A DNA stretch of 64,000 nucleotides from Acetofilamentum sp. (GTDB lineage Bacteria > Bacteroidota > Bacteroidia > Bacteroidales > DYOH01): the NCBI GenBank assembly GCA_020720625.1, contig DYOH01000010.1:1-64000 (forward strand), read 5' to 3'. Every line of letters begins with the position of its first letter. The stretch's first letter is position 1. The notes beneath the pieces are model-generated. The model did no database searches. It saw only the letters and a list, made by a program, of their open reading frames with translations, and was not told the origin of the DNA. This document shows positions 42,135 to 51,318 of this stretch, piece by piece. The position numbers and the translations under genes were made by a program.

Positions 42135-42163
42135 AAAAGGCTGCCCAAAAAGAGCAGCCTTTG
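42135..42163 (-). terminator. Intrinsic terminator of cytochrome b/octaheme gene set
   Basis: aaaaggctgc / gcagcctttt-type stem; T-tract on the minus strand. Confidence 0.65.
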
Positions 42164-42183
42164 GATTGAATATACAAAAAATA

Positions 42184-43512
42184 CTAAGCTTTAACATCAT
42201 CTAAATTACTGATATCAAGGATAAAACCTTCCATGCCAATAATTTCGCTTCCTTCATAAACCGGATTTGCCGACAAAATATGCTTACCAAGGCTGCCATC
42301 AGAACAACGTCGGCGAGCTACCTCGGAGGTAATAGTAGCACCATTTTTAAGTACATTGTTGAAAATCTCGTTTAATCTCCCAAGATTTTTTTCGTCGCGA
42401 GTAACAGAGAAGTGCTTTCCAATAATGCTTTCTTTGTCTTTACATTTATACATAGCAAGCCAAGCATCATTAACTTCCACAATGTAACCATTTTTGTCGA
42501 TTCTATAGTATCCTGCATTGCTGTTTCTTACGATATTGTCCATTTGAGGTTGCAATGCACCCACATCCGGTAAATCGATAATAAATCCTTCTACGCCAGT
42601 AATAACATCCCCTTCTAAAGTAGGATTCATAGAAAGCACATGTTTTCCGAAAGAACCGTCGTGACATTTGCGCATAACCGGTTTTCCAATTACAGTTTCG
42701 CCTGCTAAAACGCGATTAAATGTATCTTCAAGGTCTTTCAGATCTTTTGCGTCTCTTGTTATAGCAAAGTGTTTTCCTAAAACTTCATCAGAACTTGCAT
42801 ATTTATGCATTCTTAACCAAGCTTTGTTTACATCCATAAAAATGCCACTTTTATTAACCCGGTAATATCCTGCAATACTCTTATCAACAGCTTTTTGCAT
42901 GTGTTTTTTATGTTCTTCTTTTGGGTCTACATGCAGTTCTTCCCATCCTGTAATCATGGCTACAATGCTTTCCGTTGCATTGTGGTTTGTTGATAACAAA
43001 TATAAGTGAGCGATTAGGAATGCAATTAGAACAAATGCTCCCAATGTATGTAATACAGGAATAATGCTACTTCCCTTTAGCATTGGAAATAAACCAGGAA
43101 ACATGTATAATATTCCTGAAAAAACCATTAGCGGGATAATAAGCGCCTTAAATCCAAAGTAAGTTAAACGTTGTAAAGGATTGAATTTGTTGTAGGATGT
43201 TTTTTTGGTAGGGTGTGGTGCACCGCGGAAAATTCCTGTTATGTAATATTCAATCTGCTCCTTCACAAGCTTAGACGATGGCACATATTGTTTCCATTCT
43301 CCAACAGCTAAATGCCAGAAAATAGCGAATACAATAAGTATTAATAGCATCCATGCAGAAATATCGTGCAGATTTACTGCATTTTCGTAACCCATTAAAT
43401 TATAAGAGGCATGAATCTCGAATCCGGTAACTGCAAGAAACATAATCAGCAGAGCTTGTGTCCAGTGCCAGAATCGCTCAAAACCTTTATATATATATGT
43501 TCGTTTTTTCAT
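42184..43512 (-). CDS. Membrane cytochrome b (b561/hydrogenase-type) fused to two tandem PAS domains
   Basis: N-terminal ~195 aa: ~4 TM helices with candidate haem-ligand His (FERFWHWTQALLIMFLAVTGFEIHA, NLHDISAWMLL, LHTLGAFVLIAFLIAHLYLL); then two homologous PAS-like units (SIAGYYRVNKSGIFMDVNKAWLRM... and SNAGYYRIDKNGYIVEVNDAWLAM...). Confidence 0.88.
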   Translation of the reverse strand: MKKRTYIYKGFERFWHWTQALLIMFLAVTGFEIHASYNLMGYENAVNLHDISAWMLLILIVFAIFWHLAVGEWKQYVPSSKLVKEQIEYYITGIFRGAPHPTKKTSYNKFNPLQRLTYFGFKALIIPLMVFSGILYMFPGLFPMLKGSSIIPVLHTLGAFVLIAFLIAHLYLLSTNHNATESIVAMITGWEELHVDPKEEHKKHMQKAVDKSIAGYYRVNKSGIFMDVNKAWLRMHKYASSDEVLGKHFAITRDAKDLKDLEDTFNRVLAGETVIGKPVMRKCHDGSFGKHVLSMNPTLEGDVITGVEGFIIDLPDVGALQPQMDNIVRNSNAGYYRIDKNGYIVEVNDAWLAMYKCKDKESIIGKHFSVTRDEKNLGRLNEIFNNVLKNGATITSEVARRRCSDGSLGKHILSANPVYEGSEIIGMEGFILDISNLDDVKA

Positions 43513-43557
43513 TATCTTATCTGTTTAGTAATCAATTAATATTTTTGATTTTTTTGT

Positions 43558-45192
43558 TTAATCAACATCGCAAGCAATACAATCCTTTTTGATGTATCTG
43601 ATTGTTCCGTGAATAATTACACCCATAATAGCAATGGCAATCATGGCAATACCAAAAATGTCGAAAAGCATACTTCTATCGCGTCCGGGCATGTAAAATC
43701 CGGCTACATTTTTCAATCGGCCTTCTCTGGAGTGGCAATCGGTGCATGTAAGTGCTTTATCGGATGTTGATACCATGTGGTTTAAAGGCCAATACATCTC
43801 AGTTGCAATAAACGAATATTTTCCGCTAAATGGTAAGCCAGCTATTCTCATACCGTGTGCAGCAGCTTTAACCCAATCTAAATTTTCTTGATAAGCAGCA
43901 CTATCATGTCCGTAGATATGGGGTACTATCAATATCATGTTCTCCGGATCAAAAGGTTGTTTTCCGCGATGCACTTTCATCGGAATAATTTTCGATGTAG
44001 GATCATCATAGCTGCCGTATAATTTATTGATTTGAAATATTCCGGATGTATCCTGTATCTTATCGCCATATACATAATTATAAGCATTTCCATTAAACCA
44101 TGCATATTCTGGTTCTACATTGGTGGCCCATACAAATCTACCTTTGGGGGTATTATAAGTAATAAATCCGAGGCTGTCTTTTTCTGTGATTCTTTTACCT
44201 GTTTCGGTTAATTTACCACTTTCCGACCAATCCCAAACCATTTTTGTTGGCACACCTTTGGCATAGACTGGTATATGGCAAGTTTGGCATGCAATGCGCT
44301 CAGTATGCGTATTTAAAGTAGCGTTTTGGTGAGGAGTTTCGGTATGGCATTGAGTACAATATAAACGATTTTCGTTACTGTTCGAAACACTATGTGCTTT
44401 ACCAAGCATAACATGTCTTTCTGTTTTATGGCAACTAACGCAGTTCATTTTGTTTCCGTTTTCATCCATGTGTACATCCATATCTTTATTAGCGTGGAAT
44501 AGATCGCTCGACAAATCACCATGTTTTACATTGTCGCCGCCGCCGCCAAAGAAGTGGCATTTTCCGCAGTTGTTAATCTCGGGTGAACCCACATTCTGTG
44601 CGATATAGTTATAATTTGGAGGAAAATATGTTTTTCCTTCAAAATTTTCTTTTTTTGTAACCGGATATCCTGAACCCAATGGCTGTTTTTCATAAGTACC
44701 TGTATTATCGTGGCAGGCCATGCAGTCTATTTTTGTAGAATCGCTAAAATCGTAATTTTTGTCTTTGTATCCATATCCTGTGTGGCAACTTGTACATTTC
44801 CATGAGTTTGTATTTGTAGCAATACAATAATTGTTGATAATGTTTCTTTTTCCGATTCTGGTTTTTTCACCATTTTCTCTTACAACTTCCCTGTCCCAGC
44901 GCCAGTGATTGCCAGCCATTACCTCTTTATGTCGTTCGTTATGGCAAGTTAAGCATGCTGCTGTAACCTCTTCGGGGGTATTAAATACTTGCTTCAAAAT
45001 TTCAAATTGACTATGATCTACCTGCTTTGGCAGAGTATCTGCCTTATAGCTCACAATTTTGATATCGTGAGTAGAAAAATTATTCTTATCAATATTGTTT
45101 TTGATAGCAAAAATGATAATCCAAGGGCTGATAATCAGTATAGCTGAAAATATAAACCTCATGAATTTTGTATTTTTTCTGTTATCTTGCAT
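43558..45192 (-). CDS. Octaheme c-type cytochrome, tetrathionate reductase (OTR) family
   Basis: Eight CxxCH motifs counted (CLTCH, CTSCH, CMACH, CGKCH, CVSCH, CTQCH, CQTCH, CTDCH); NNCGKCHFFGGGGDNVKHGDL is typical of OTR; N- and C-terminal TM helices. Confidence 0.9.
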   Translation of the reverse strand: MQDNRKNTKFMRFIFSAILIISPWIIIFAIKNNIDKNNFSTHDIKIVSYKADTLPKQVDHSQFEILKQVFNTPEEVTAACLTCHNERHKEVMAGNHWRWDREVVRENGEKTRIGKRNIINNYCIATNTNSWKCTSCHTGYGYKDKNYDFSDSTKIDCMACHDNTGTYEKQPLGSGYPVTKKENFEGKTYFPPNYNYIAQNVGSPEINNCGKCHFFGGGGDNVKHGDLSSDLFHANKDMDVHMDENGNKMNCVSCHKTERHVMLGKAHSVSNSNENRLYCTQCHTETPHQNATLNTHTERIACQTCHIPVYAKGVPTKMVWDWSESGKLTETGKRITEKDSLGFITYNTPKGRFVWATNVEPEYAWFNGNAYNYVYGDKIQDTSGIFQINKLYGSYDDPTSKIIPMKVHRGKQPFDPENMILIVPHIYGHDSAAYQENLDWVKAAAHGMRIAGLPFSGKYSFIATEMYWPLNHMVSTSDKALTCTDCHSREGRLKNVAGFYMPGRDRSMLFDIFGIAMIAIAIMGVIIHGTIRYIKKDCIACDVD

Positions 45193-45244
45193 GATTTCGT
45201 TCTTTTTATTTAGTTTGATATGCTATTTTTACCTTAGCCTAAAA

Positions 45245-45274
45245 GAAAGTCCGAAGCATTATTTGCTTCGGACT
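45245..45274 (-). terminator. Intrinsic terminator/attenuator between rhodanese and octaheme genes
   Basis: agtccgaagca / tgcttcggact 11-bp stem; T-rich on the minus strand. Confidence 0.65.
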
Positions 45275-45285
45275 AATTGAAAAAA

Positions 45286-46335
45286 TTAGCAACCACCAGC
45301 TTTTACTTCGCCTTCTTCGACGTAAACCGATGTTTCAAATTTGAAATTGTTTATTTCTGATTTTTTGAAGGCATGGCCAATTTCTTCGTTCTCTTGCATT
45401 ACGTTGTGCATAAATCCATTAGCACCATATTTTAGCGATTTTGCATCATATCCGAGCATTCTTAAATAGGGTACTACAAAAGCGCTGTGTTGTCCGGTAA
45501 AGCAATATACTACAATGGTTTTGTCTGTAGGTAATGTAAGTAATTCTGTATTTAATCCCAAAGAAGCTTTGGGGGTATATTGCACTGAGCCTCCTAAATG
45601 ACCTAAATTGTATAGTGCAGCAGGCCAGTAATTTACTATGTAATAACCGCCCGGATTGGCTATAATTTCGTCGATATCAATAGAGCCTTTGGCAAAACCT
45701 TCGTTCATAATTAAGGCTGCTCTTTCGTTTAGAATATCGGTTGCACTTTGTTTAATTGTAGAAAAATCAGGCAATTTGGTTTTCTCATTTTTAGGAGTAG
45801 CGCTTGTCGATAATTTATCTTCAAGTTTGTTGGTCGAATTTTTTACCCAACGGTCGCTAAATTTTGCATTCCACGAGCACATTCCGTATTTTAAGGCATA
45901 CACATTATCATAACCCATCATTTGTAAAATTGATGCAGCGTAGCTGGCTGTTTGTCCTGTATAACAGGCTATTACAACTTTCTGAAAAGTTTGTCCTTGC
46001 AAGGATTTCATGTAATCAATCAATTCGTTCATCTTGATATTTACTGCGCCTGGTACATGTCCTTCCGAAAAGGCTTTTCCATCTCTGATATCAATTACGT
46101 GAATATTTCCGGCTGGTTCTTTGTTTACATCGGCTGCCGAAATAAGTGTTGGAACCTTGGCATTGTTTATTAAATCGCCGTTGGCTACAATTTTCTCTAA
46201 AAGTAATTCAGCGTTGGCTTTTTTTACTTCAACAACTTCTTCTTTTTTTTCATCTGATTTTGCTCCAGAATTGCATTTTGTGAATACTAATGTAAATGAA
46301 AATGCGAGTACTAATAATAAAACTGATTTTTTCAT
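45286..46335 (-). CDS. Double-rhodanese lipoprotein with C-terminal GGC
   Basis: Lipobox LVFTKC; two rhodanese active-site loops VVIACYTGQTAS and IVVYCFTGQHSA; ends ...EEGEVKAGGC-stop. Confidence 0.88.
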   Translation of the reverse strand: MKKSVLLLVLAFSFTLVFTKCNSGAKSDEKKEEVVEVKKANAELLLEKIVANGDLINNAKVPTLISAADVNKEPAGNIHVIDIRDGKAFSEGHVPGAVNIKMNELIDYMKSLQGQTFQKVVIACYTGQTASYAASILQMMGYDNVYALKYGMCSWNAKFSDRWVKNSTNKLEDKLSTSATPKNEKTKLPDFSTIKQSATDILNERAALIMNEGFAKGSIDIDEIIANPGGYYIVNYWPAALYNLGHLGGSVQYTPKASLGLNTELLTLPTDKTIVVYCFTGQHSAFVVPYLRMLGYDAKSLKYGANGFMHNVMQENEEIGHAFKKSEINNFKFETSVYVEEGEVKAGGC

Positions 46336-46440
46336 AAGATTGTATTTTAAAAACTTTTATTTCGTTTGAATTCTTATTTAGAATTGGTGTAAAATTCGGC
46401 CTATTCTGGGAATTTTTGGATGCTGTGTAACTTTTTTTTT

Positions 46441-46456
46441 TGTGACATTGCGCACA
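46441..46456. promoter_or_regulatory. Candidate Crp/Fnr-family binding site
   Basis: TGTGAcattgcGCACA, one mismatch from TGTGA-N6-TCACA, located in the divergent intergenic region about 106 bp upstream of the 46335 start. Confidence 0.3.
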
Positions 46457-46908
46457 TAGTATTGTGCTGTAAAATTGTTGGGATTTATCTGTTGTGTCTA
46501 ACCTAAAGTATTTAAATATAATAATTTAATAGTATTTATGATGGATATGTTATGTAAAAAGTGCTTACTAAATTGGAGTCTTCATACAAAAAATATTTGA
46601 TATAAAAAAATTTTGAGTTTAATTAAAAATAATTTAGAACATAATAAGGTATACATCGAAAATTTGATGTGCAGAATTTGATTCTCAGATATTTTTATTC
46701 TGCATTACTCTCTTGATTTATAGCGCAAAAGCCTGACTAAAGAAAATATGCATAAAATAATATGTTCTTTGGCATGCAAGCTTATTTGTATTCTTTCTAA
46801 ATTACTGTAACTTTCATTCAAATAGTACTTTATATTTTTATTTAGAATGATTAAGAATAAGAAATCCGAATATGTGTTTTATACAATATTTATTCATATA
46901 GCAATATT

Positions 46909-46916
46909 TACCTTTG
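46909..46916 (+). promoter_or_regulatory. Candidate Bacteroidota -7 promoter element
   Basis: TACCTTTG matches TAnnTTTG about 55 bp upstream of 46971; no clear -33 TTG seen. Confidence 0.35.
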
Positions 46917-46970
46917 TGTTTCGTGCAATAGCATGAGGAATTTAATGAATAATACTAAGCATATATTTGA

Positions 46971-49208
46971 ATGAAAACAACTAGGCGACAATTCATCAAA
47001 ATTTCAGGTTTAGGAGCTGGAAGTCTGGCACTTGCAACTCCAACCTTTAATCTTTTGAGTGGTAAGCAAAAACCTCAGGATGATATTAAGTCTAAAAGGT
47101 ATCCCAATTATTGTGAGATATGCTTTTGGAACTGTGCAGGCTGGGTGTATACCAACGAAGAAGGAAAAATCTGGAAAATTATCGGTCATGATGATGACCC
47201 AAATTCAAACGGACGTTTTTGTCCTCGCGGAACTGGCGGTGTTGGTTCTTACTACGACGATGATCGTTTAAAGACGCCACTAATTCGATATACAAAAGAG
47301 GATGGTAGTCAGGATTACAGAGAAGCGACTTGGGATGAAGCGCTTGATTTGATCGCCACAAAAGTGAGCGAAATAAAGAACAAGTATGGTGCAGAAAGCA
47401 TTGCCTTGTTTAATCATGGTTCTGCCGGTAAGCATTTTACTCATTTGTTTAGAGCAATGGGATCTTCTAATATCGCTGCGCCTGCCAATGCTCAGTGTAA
47501 AACTCCCCGCGAAAATGCTTTTAAACTGACATTTGGCCACGAATTGCATTCACCAGAACCTTTGGATATACAAAATGCAGATTGCATGGTGCTGATAGGT
47601 TCACATTTAGGCGAGAACATGCATAATGGTCAGGTACAGGAGATGTCGATGCTAATAGAGAGGGGGGGAACCATTATTACCGTGGATCCGAGATATTCTG
47701 TAGTAGCCAGTAAATCAAAGATTTGGTTACCAATTAAACCTTCTACTGATATTGCTTTGTTGTTAGCCTGGATAAATGTGATTATTAACGAAAACCGATA
47801 CGATAAAGAATACATTGAGAAACATGCTCATGGATTCAATGAACTTAAAGAGTACATTCAACCATTTACACCGGAGTGGGCTTCTTTAATTACAACCCTA
47901 GATCCTACCCAAATTGTTTTAGCGGCCCGCGAAATGGCAGCAGCAGCCCCGGCTGTTATTGTTCATCCTGGTCGACATGTTACATGGTATGGTGATGATA
48001 CCCAAAGATTAAGGGCTGTAGCTATTTTAAATGCTCTTTTAGGCAGTTGGGGGCGAAAAGGTGGATTTTTCTTTTCTTCATCGGCCAGCGTCGGAAAACA
48101 TCCGGCCTATAAAGTGCCATATCCCAAACCAAAATGGAGCTGGATGGATATTCGTCCGGGCGATTTTCCTTTGGCAAATACAGGCATTACCAATGTTTTA
48201 GTCGATGGTTCGCATCCTGATTATACAGGTGAAAACAAAATTAAGGCCTGGTTTGTTGTAGGTTCTAACCTGCCAGTTTCTATACCCAACAAACAAAGAA
48301 CTTTAGAGGCAATGGATAACATGGAGTTTATCGTAGTTGTGGATACTATGCCTATGGAAATTACAAGTTATGCCGATGTGGTTCTTCCAGAAGCTACTTA
48401 CCTGGAAAGATACGATATTTTAAGGCTTGCAGAGAATCGATACCCCACAGTTGCGCTCAGGATGCCTGCTGCGGAGCCCAGATGGGAGTCTAAACCAGGA
48501 TGGTGGATGGCAAAACAATTGGGCGATCGTATGGGCCTAAATCAATACTTTGCATTCGAAAGCTACGAAGAAGTGCTCGAGGCTGAACTTAGCAAGCTTG
48601 GAGTTACTTTGGAGCAAATGAAAGAAATTGGGGTTTTGAAACTAGAACGACCTTATGATGATGCATATATGCATGAAGGTGATGAGATTGAATTTGAAAC
48701 ACCAACAGGTAAAATTGAACTACTTTCTACTGAATTGGCCGCTTTAGGTTTTGACCCGTTTCCTAAATACACAGCTCACGCCGAACCTCCGGCAGGTTAT
48801 TATTATCTGAATTATGGCAGGGTGCCAATGCATACTTTTAGTCGTACAAGTAATAACCCAAATCTTAGTGATTTGAAAAAAGAACACGATGTTTGGATAA
48901 ATCCTATTGTGGCAAATGATTGGGGGATAAAAAACGGACAATATATTTGGCTGCAAAATCAAGCCGGCGTAATATCCGATTTTCCGGTAAAAGTAAGAGT
49001 AACCGAAAGAATTCGTTGGGATTCTGTTTTTCTTCCACACGGTTTCGGACATAACAATCCAAAGCTTTCCCGTGCGCATGGAAAAGGTGTGTCTGATACT
49101 CAATTAATCAGTAATGTAATGCACGATCCGATAAATGGAAGTACAGGAATGCGCTTAAATTTTGTAACATTTTTAACAGAAGACCCAAGAAAGGAGACTG
49201 AAGCATGA
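46971..49208 (+). CDS. Molybdopterin oxidoreductase, polysulfide/thiosulfate reductase catalytic subunit (PsrA/PhsA-like)
   Basis: Tat signal TTRRQFIKISGLGAG; N-terminal 4Fe-4S CEICFWNCAGWVY...GRFCPRG; NAQCKTPRENA; PTGKIELLSTELA; followed by ferredoxin and NrfD-type subunits. Confidence 0.92.
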   Translation: MKTTRRQFIKISGLGAGSLALATPTFNLLSGKQKPQDDIKSKRYPNYCEICFWNCAGWVYTNEEGKIWKIIGHDDDPNSNGRFCPRGTGGVGSYYDDDRLKTPLIRYTKEDGSQDYREATWDEALDLIATKVSEIKNKYGAESIALFNHGSAGKHFTHLFRAMGSSNIAAPANAQCKTPRENAFKLTFGHELHSPEPLDIQNADCMVLIGSHLGENMHNGQVQEMSMLIERGGTIITVDPRYSVVASKSKIWLPIKPSTDIALLLAWINVIINENRYDKEYIEKHAHGFNELKEYIQPFTPEWASLITTLDPTQIVLAAREMAAAAPAVIVHPGRHVTWYGDDTQRLRAVAILNALLGSWGRKGGFFFSSSASVGKHPAYKVPYPKPKWSWMDIRPGDFPLANTGITNVLVDGSHPDYTGENKIKAWFVVGSNLPVSIPNKQRTLEAMDNMEFIVVVDTMPMEITSYADVVLPEATYLERYDILRLAENRYPTVALRMPAAEPRWESKPGWWMAKQLGDRMGLNQYFAFESYEEVLEAELSKLGVTLEQMKEIGVLKLERPYDDAYMHEGDEIEFETPTGKIELLSTELAALGFDPFPKYTAHAEPPAGYYYLNYGRVPMHTFSRTSNNPNLSDLKKEHDVWINPIVANDWGIKNGQYIWLQNQAGVISDFPVKVRVTERIRWDSVFLPHGFGHNNPKLSRAHGKGVSDTQLISNVMHDPINGSTGMRLNFVTFLTEDPRKETEA

Positions 49209-49738
49209 GATACGGAATGGTAATAGATACCATCAAATGTGTTGGATGCACCGATTGTGTGGTGGCATGCCAAACAGAAAATAACGTACCACTTGGATAC
49301 GCCCGTGATTGGGTAGTAGAGGCTGTAGTAGGTACTTATCCCGAATTGCATTTGGAAATTAGAACAGAGAGATGTAATCACTGTATTGATACACCATGCG
49401 TTAGAACTTGCCCAACTGGTGCAAGCCACATTATTGAAGGTGGCATAGTAAAAGTAACTGCTAACGAATGTATTGGATGCGGGGCTTGCATTGAATCTTG
49501 TCCTTACGACGCACGTTATGTGCATCCGAATGGTTATGTAGATAAATGTACTTTCTGCGATCATCGGGTGGCAAATGGGCAGGATCCTGCATGTGTTTCT
49601 GTTTGTCCTACTTATTGTATGCATTTTGGCGATTTGGACGATCCTAATAGCGAAGTTTCTAAACTATTAGCAACCAGAAACAGTAAAGTATTGGCTCCTG
49701 AAGCCGGAACAAAGCCTCAAATATTTTATCTAATTTAA
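49205..49738 (+). CDS. 4Fe-4S ferredoxin-type electron transfer subunit (PsrB/PhsB-like)
   Basis: Four Cys clusters: CVGCTDCVVACQ, CNHCIDTPCVRTCP, CIGCGACIESCP, CTFCDHRV...PACVSVCP; 4-bp overlap with upstream gene. Confidence 0.95.
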   Translation: MRYGMVIDTIKCVGCTDCVVACQTENNVPLGYARDWVVEAVVGTYPELHLEIRTERCNHCIDTPCVRTCPTGASHIIEGGIVKVTANECIGCGACIESCPYDARYVHPNGYVDKCTFCDHRVANGQDPACVSVCPTYCMHFGDLDDPNSEVSKLLATRNSKVLAPEAGTKPQIFYLI

Positions 49739-49756
49739 TTTATTCTGTTTAATATT

Positions 49757-50770
49757 ATGGAAGAAATAATTGTAAGTGGCAGATCTATACCTCATGTTGA
49801 TCCGATTTTGGATATCTGGGGGCTGCCGATTTCCTTGTATTTATTTTTAGGAGGACTGGCTGCCGGCATTACTATTTTTGCTGCTGTGGTTACTATCTTG
49901 AAGAAAGATGAACAATATTCCACCGCTGCTAAGATTGCTCCGATTATTACTCCTATTGCATTGGCCGTTGGTTTATTATTTTTACTAGTCGACTTGCATC
50001 ATATATTATATGCTTGGCAATTGTTTACTACTATTCGCCTAGACTCTCCAATGTCGTGGGGGGCTTGGACATTGCTCATTATTACGCCATTATCTATTAT
50101 CTGGGTAGCTATGCACATGAAAAGCATTATGCCAATGCTTAATATGGGAGGATGCTGTTTGGGTGTGCTGGGTTTTTTTATTGTTGAGAAAAATGATGGT
50201 AGTCAGGTAAATTGGGAATGGAGATATCCGTTTTTAATTAATTTCGAGAAGTTTGTTATTGCTCAAAAACAAGTTTTTGCATGGATTATGCTAGTACTTG
50301 GATTAGTGGTAGGGGTATATACTGGTATATTGTTATCAGCTTTTAATGCCAGACCTCTTTGGAATACAGCAATCTTAGGCCCATTGTTCCTTACTTCCGG
50401 ATTGTCAACCGGAGCTGCTGCCATTATGTGGCTTTCAAGCGATCATCACGAGGTAAAACTTTTTAGTAAAATCGATTTATTCCTGATTTTAATTGAGTTA
50501 TTTCTTATCGTGCACATGATAATGGGCTTTAGAGCAGGTTCAGAAATTCAGATTTATGCAGCTACTTTTTTCCTTGGTGGAGACTTTACTGTTATTTTCT
50601 GGGTATTCTTTGTTGGTCTTGGATTACTAATCCCATTAGTTTTAGAGTCAATGGAGCTTGTAGGTAAAAAAGTACCGGTAGCTATTGTGGCATTTCTTAT
50701 TCTTTCGGGAGGTTTATTATTCCGAATTATTATGGTTGATGCCGGACAGGTAATTAGATTTTTATACTAA
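49757..50770 (+). CDS. NrfD/PsrC-type membrane anchor subunit
   Basis: 337 aa, multiple TM helices, SLYLFLGGLAAGITIFA...SPMSWGAWTLL typical of NrfD/PsrC. Confidence 0.92.
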   Translation: MEEIIVSGRSIPHVDPILDIWGLPISLYLFLGGLAAGITIFAAVVTILKKDEQYSTAAKIAPIITPIALAVGLLFLLVDLHHILYAWQLFTTIRLDSPMSWGAWTLLIITPLSIIWVAMHMKSIMPMLNMGGCCLGVLGFFIVEKNDGSQVNWEWRYPFLINFEKFVIAQKQVFAWIMLVLGLVVGVYTGILLSAFNARPLWNTAILGPLFLTSGLSTGAAAIMWLSSDHHEVKLFSKIDLFLILIELFLIVHMIMGFRAGSEIQIYAATFFLGGDFTVIFWVFFVGLGLLIPLVLESMELVGKKVPVAIVAFLILSGGLLFRIIMVDAGQVIRFLY

Positions 50771-50785
50771 AAAAATTCAATTAGA

Positions 50786-51301
50786 ATGGAAAAAATGAAA
50801 TATATGAACCCATATCTTGCCGGATTTTTTCTTGGCTTGGTATTGCTGGCTGCCTTTTATTTTTCTGCTGAAGGATTAGGTGGTAGTGGCGCTCCCAAAA
50901 GATTGGTTGTGGGGGCTGTAGAGGCCGTTGCTCCAAATCATGCTTATAACAATGAGTTTTATAATAGTTATACTCAAAACGGTGAACGAAATCCATTATC
51001 TAACTGGGTTGTTGTTCAGGTTGTGGGCTTATTGGCCGGTGGTTTTCTTTCGGGAACTTTTAGCGGCAGATTAAAACTAGTTACTGAGCATTCTCCCAAA
51101 ATAACTGCCAAAAGAAGACTATATATGGCTTTAATTGGCGGAATATTGTTTGGAATAGGCTCTCAATTCGGACGAGGATGCACCAGCGGCGCTGCTTTAA
51201 GTGGAATGGCTGTTTTTTCGGCTGCCGGATATCTTACACTGATTGCCATTTTTGGCACGGCCTTTATTGTGGGAAAATTTGTTAAAAAATTATGGATTTA
51301 A
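50786..51301 (+). CDS. YeeE/YedE (TsuA/PmpA-like) sulfur transporter half
   Basis: GGILFGIGSQFGRGCTSGAALSGMAVFSAAGYLTLIAIFGTAFI; conserved GRGCTSG. Confidence 0.88.
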   Translation: MEKMKYMNPYLAGFFLGLVLLAAFYFSAEGLGGSGAPKRLVVGAVEAVAPNHAYNNEFYNSYTQNGERNPLSNWVVVQVVGLLAGGFLSGTFSGRLKLVTEHSPKITAKRRLYMALIGGILFGIGSQFGRGCTSGAALSGMAVFSAAGYLTLIAIFGTAFIVGKFVKKLWI

Positions 51302-51318
51302 TAGAGAGGAAATAAATT

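Noticed and set aside
49100-49624. 174-aa minus-strand ORF opposite the psrB-like gene
   Set aside because: Shadow ORF; the plus-strand reading contains four canonical 4Fe-4S motifs, so the reverse frame is a by-product.
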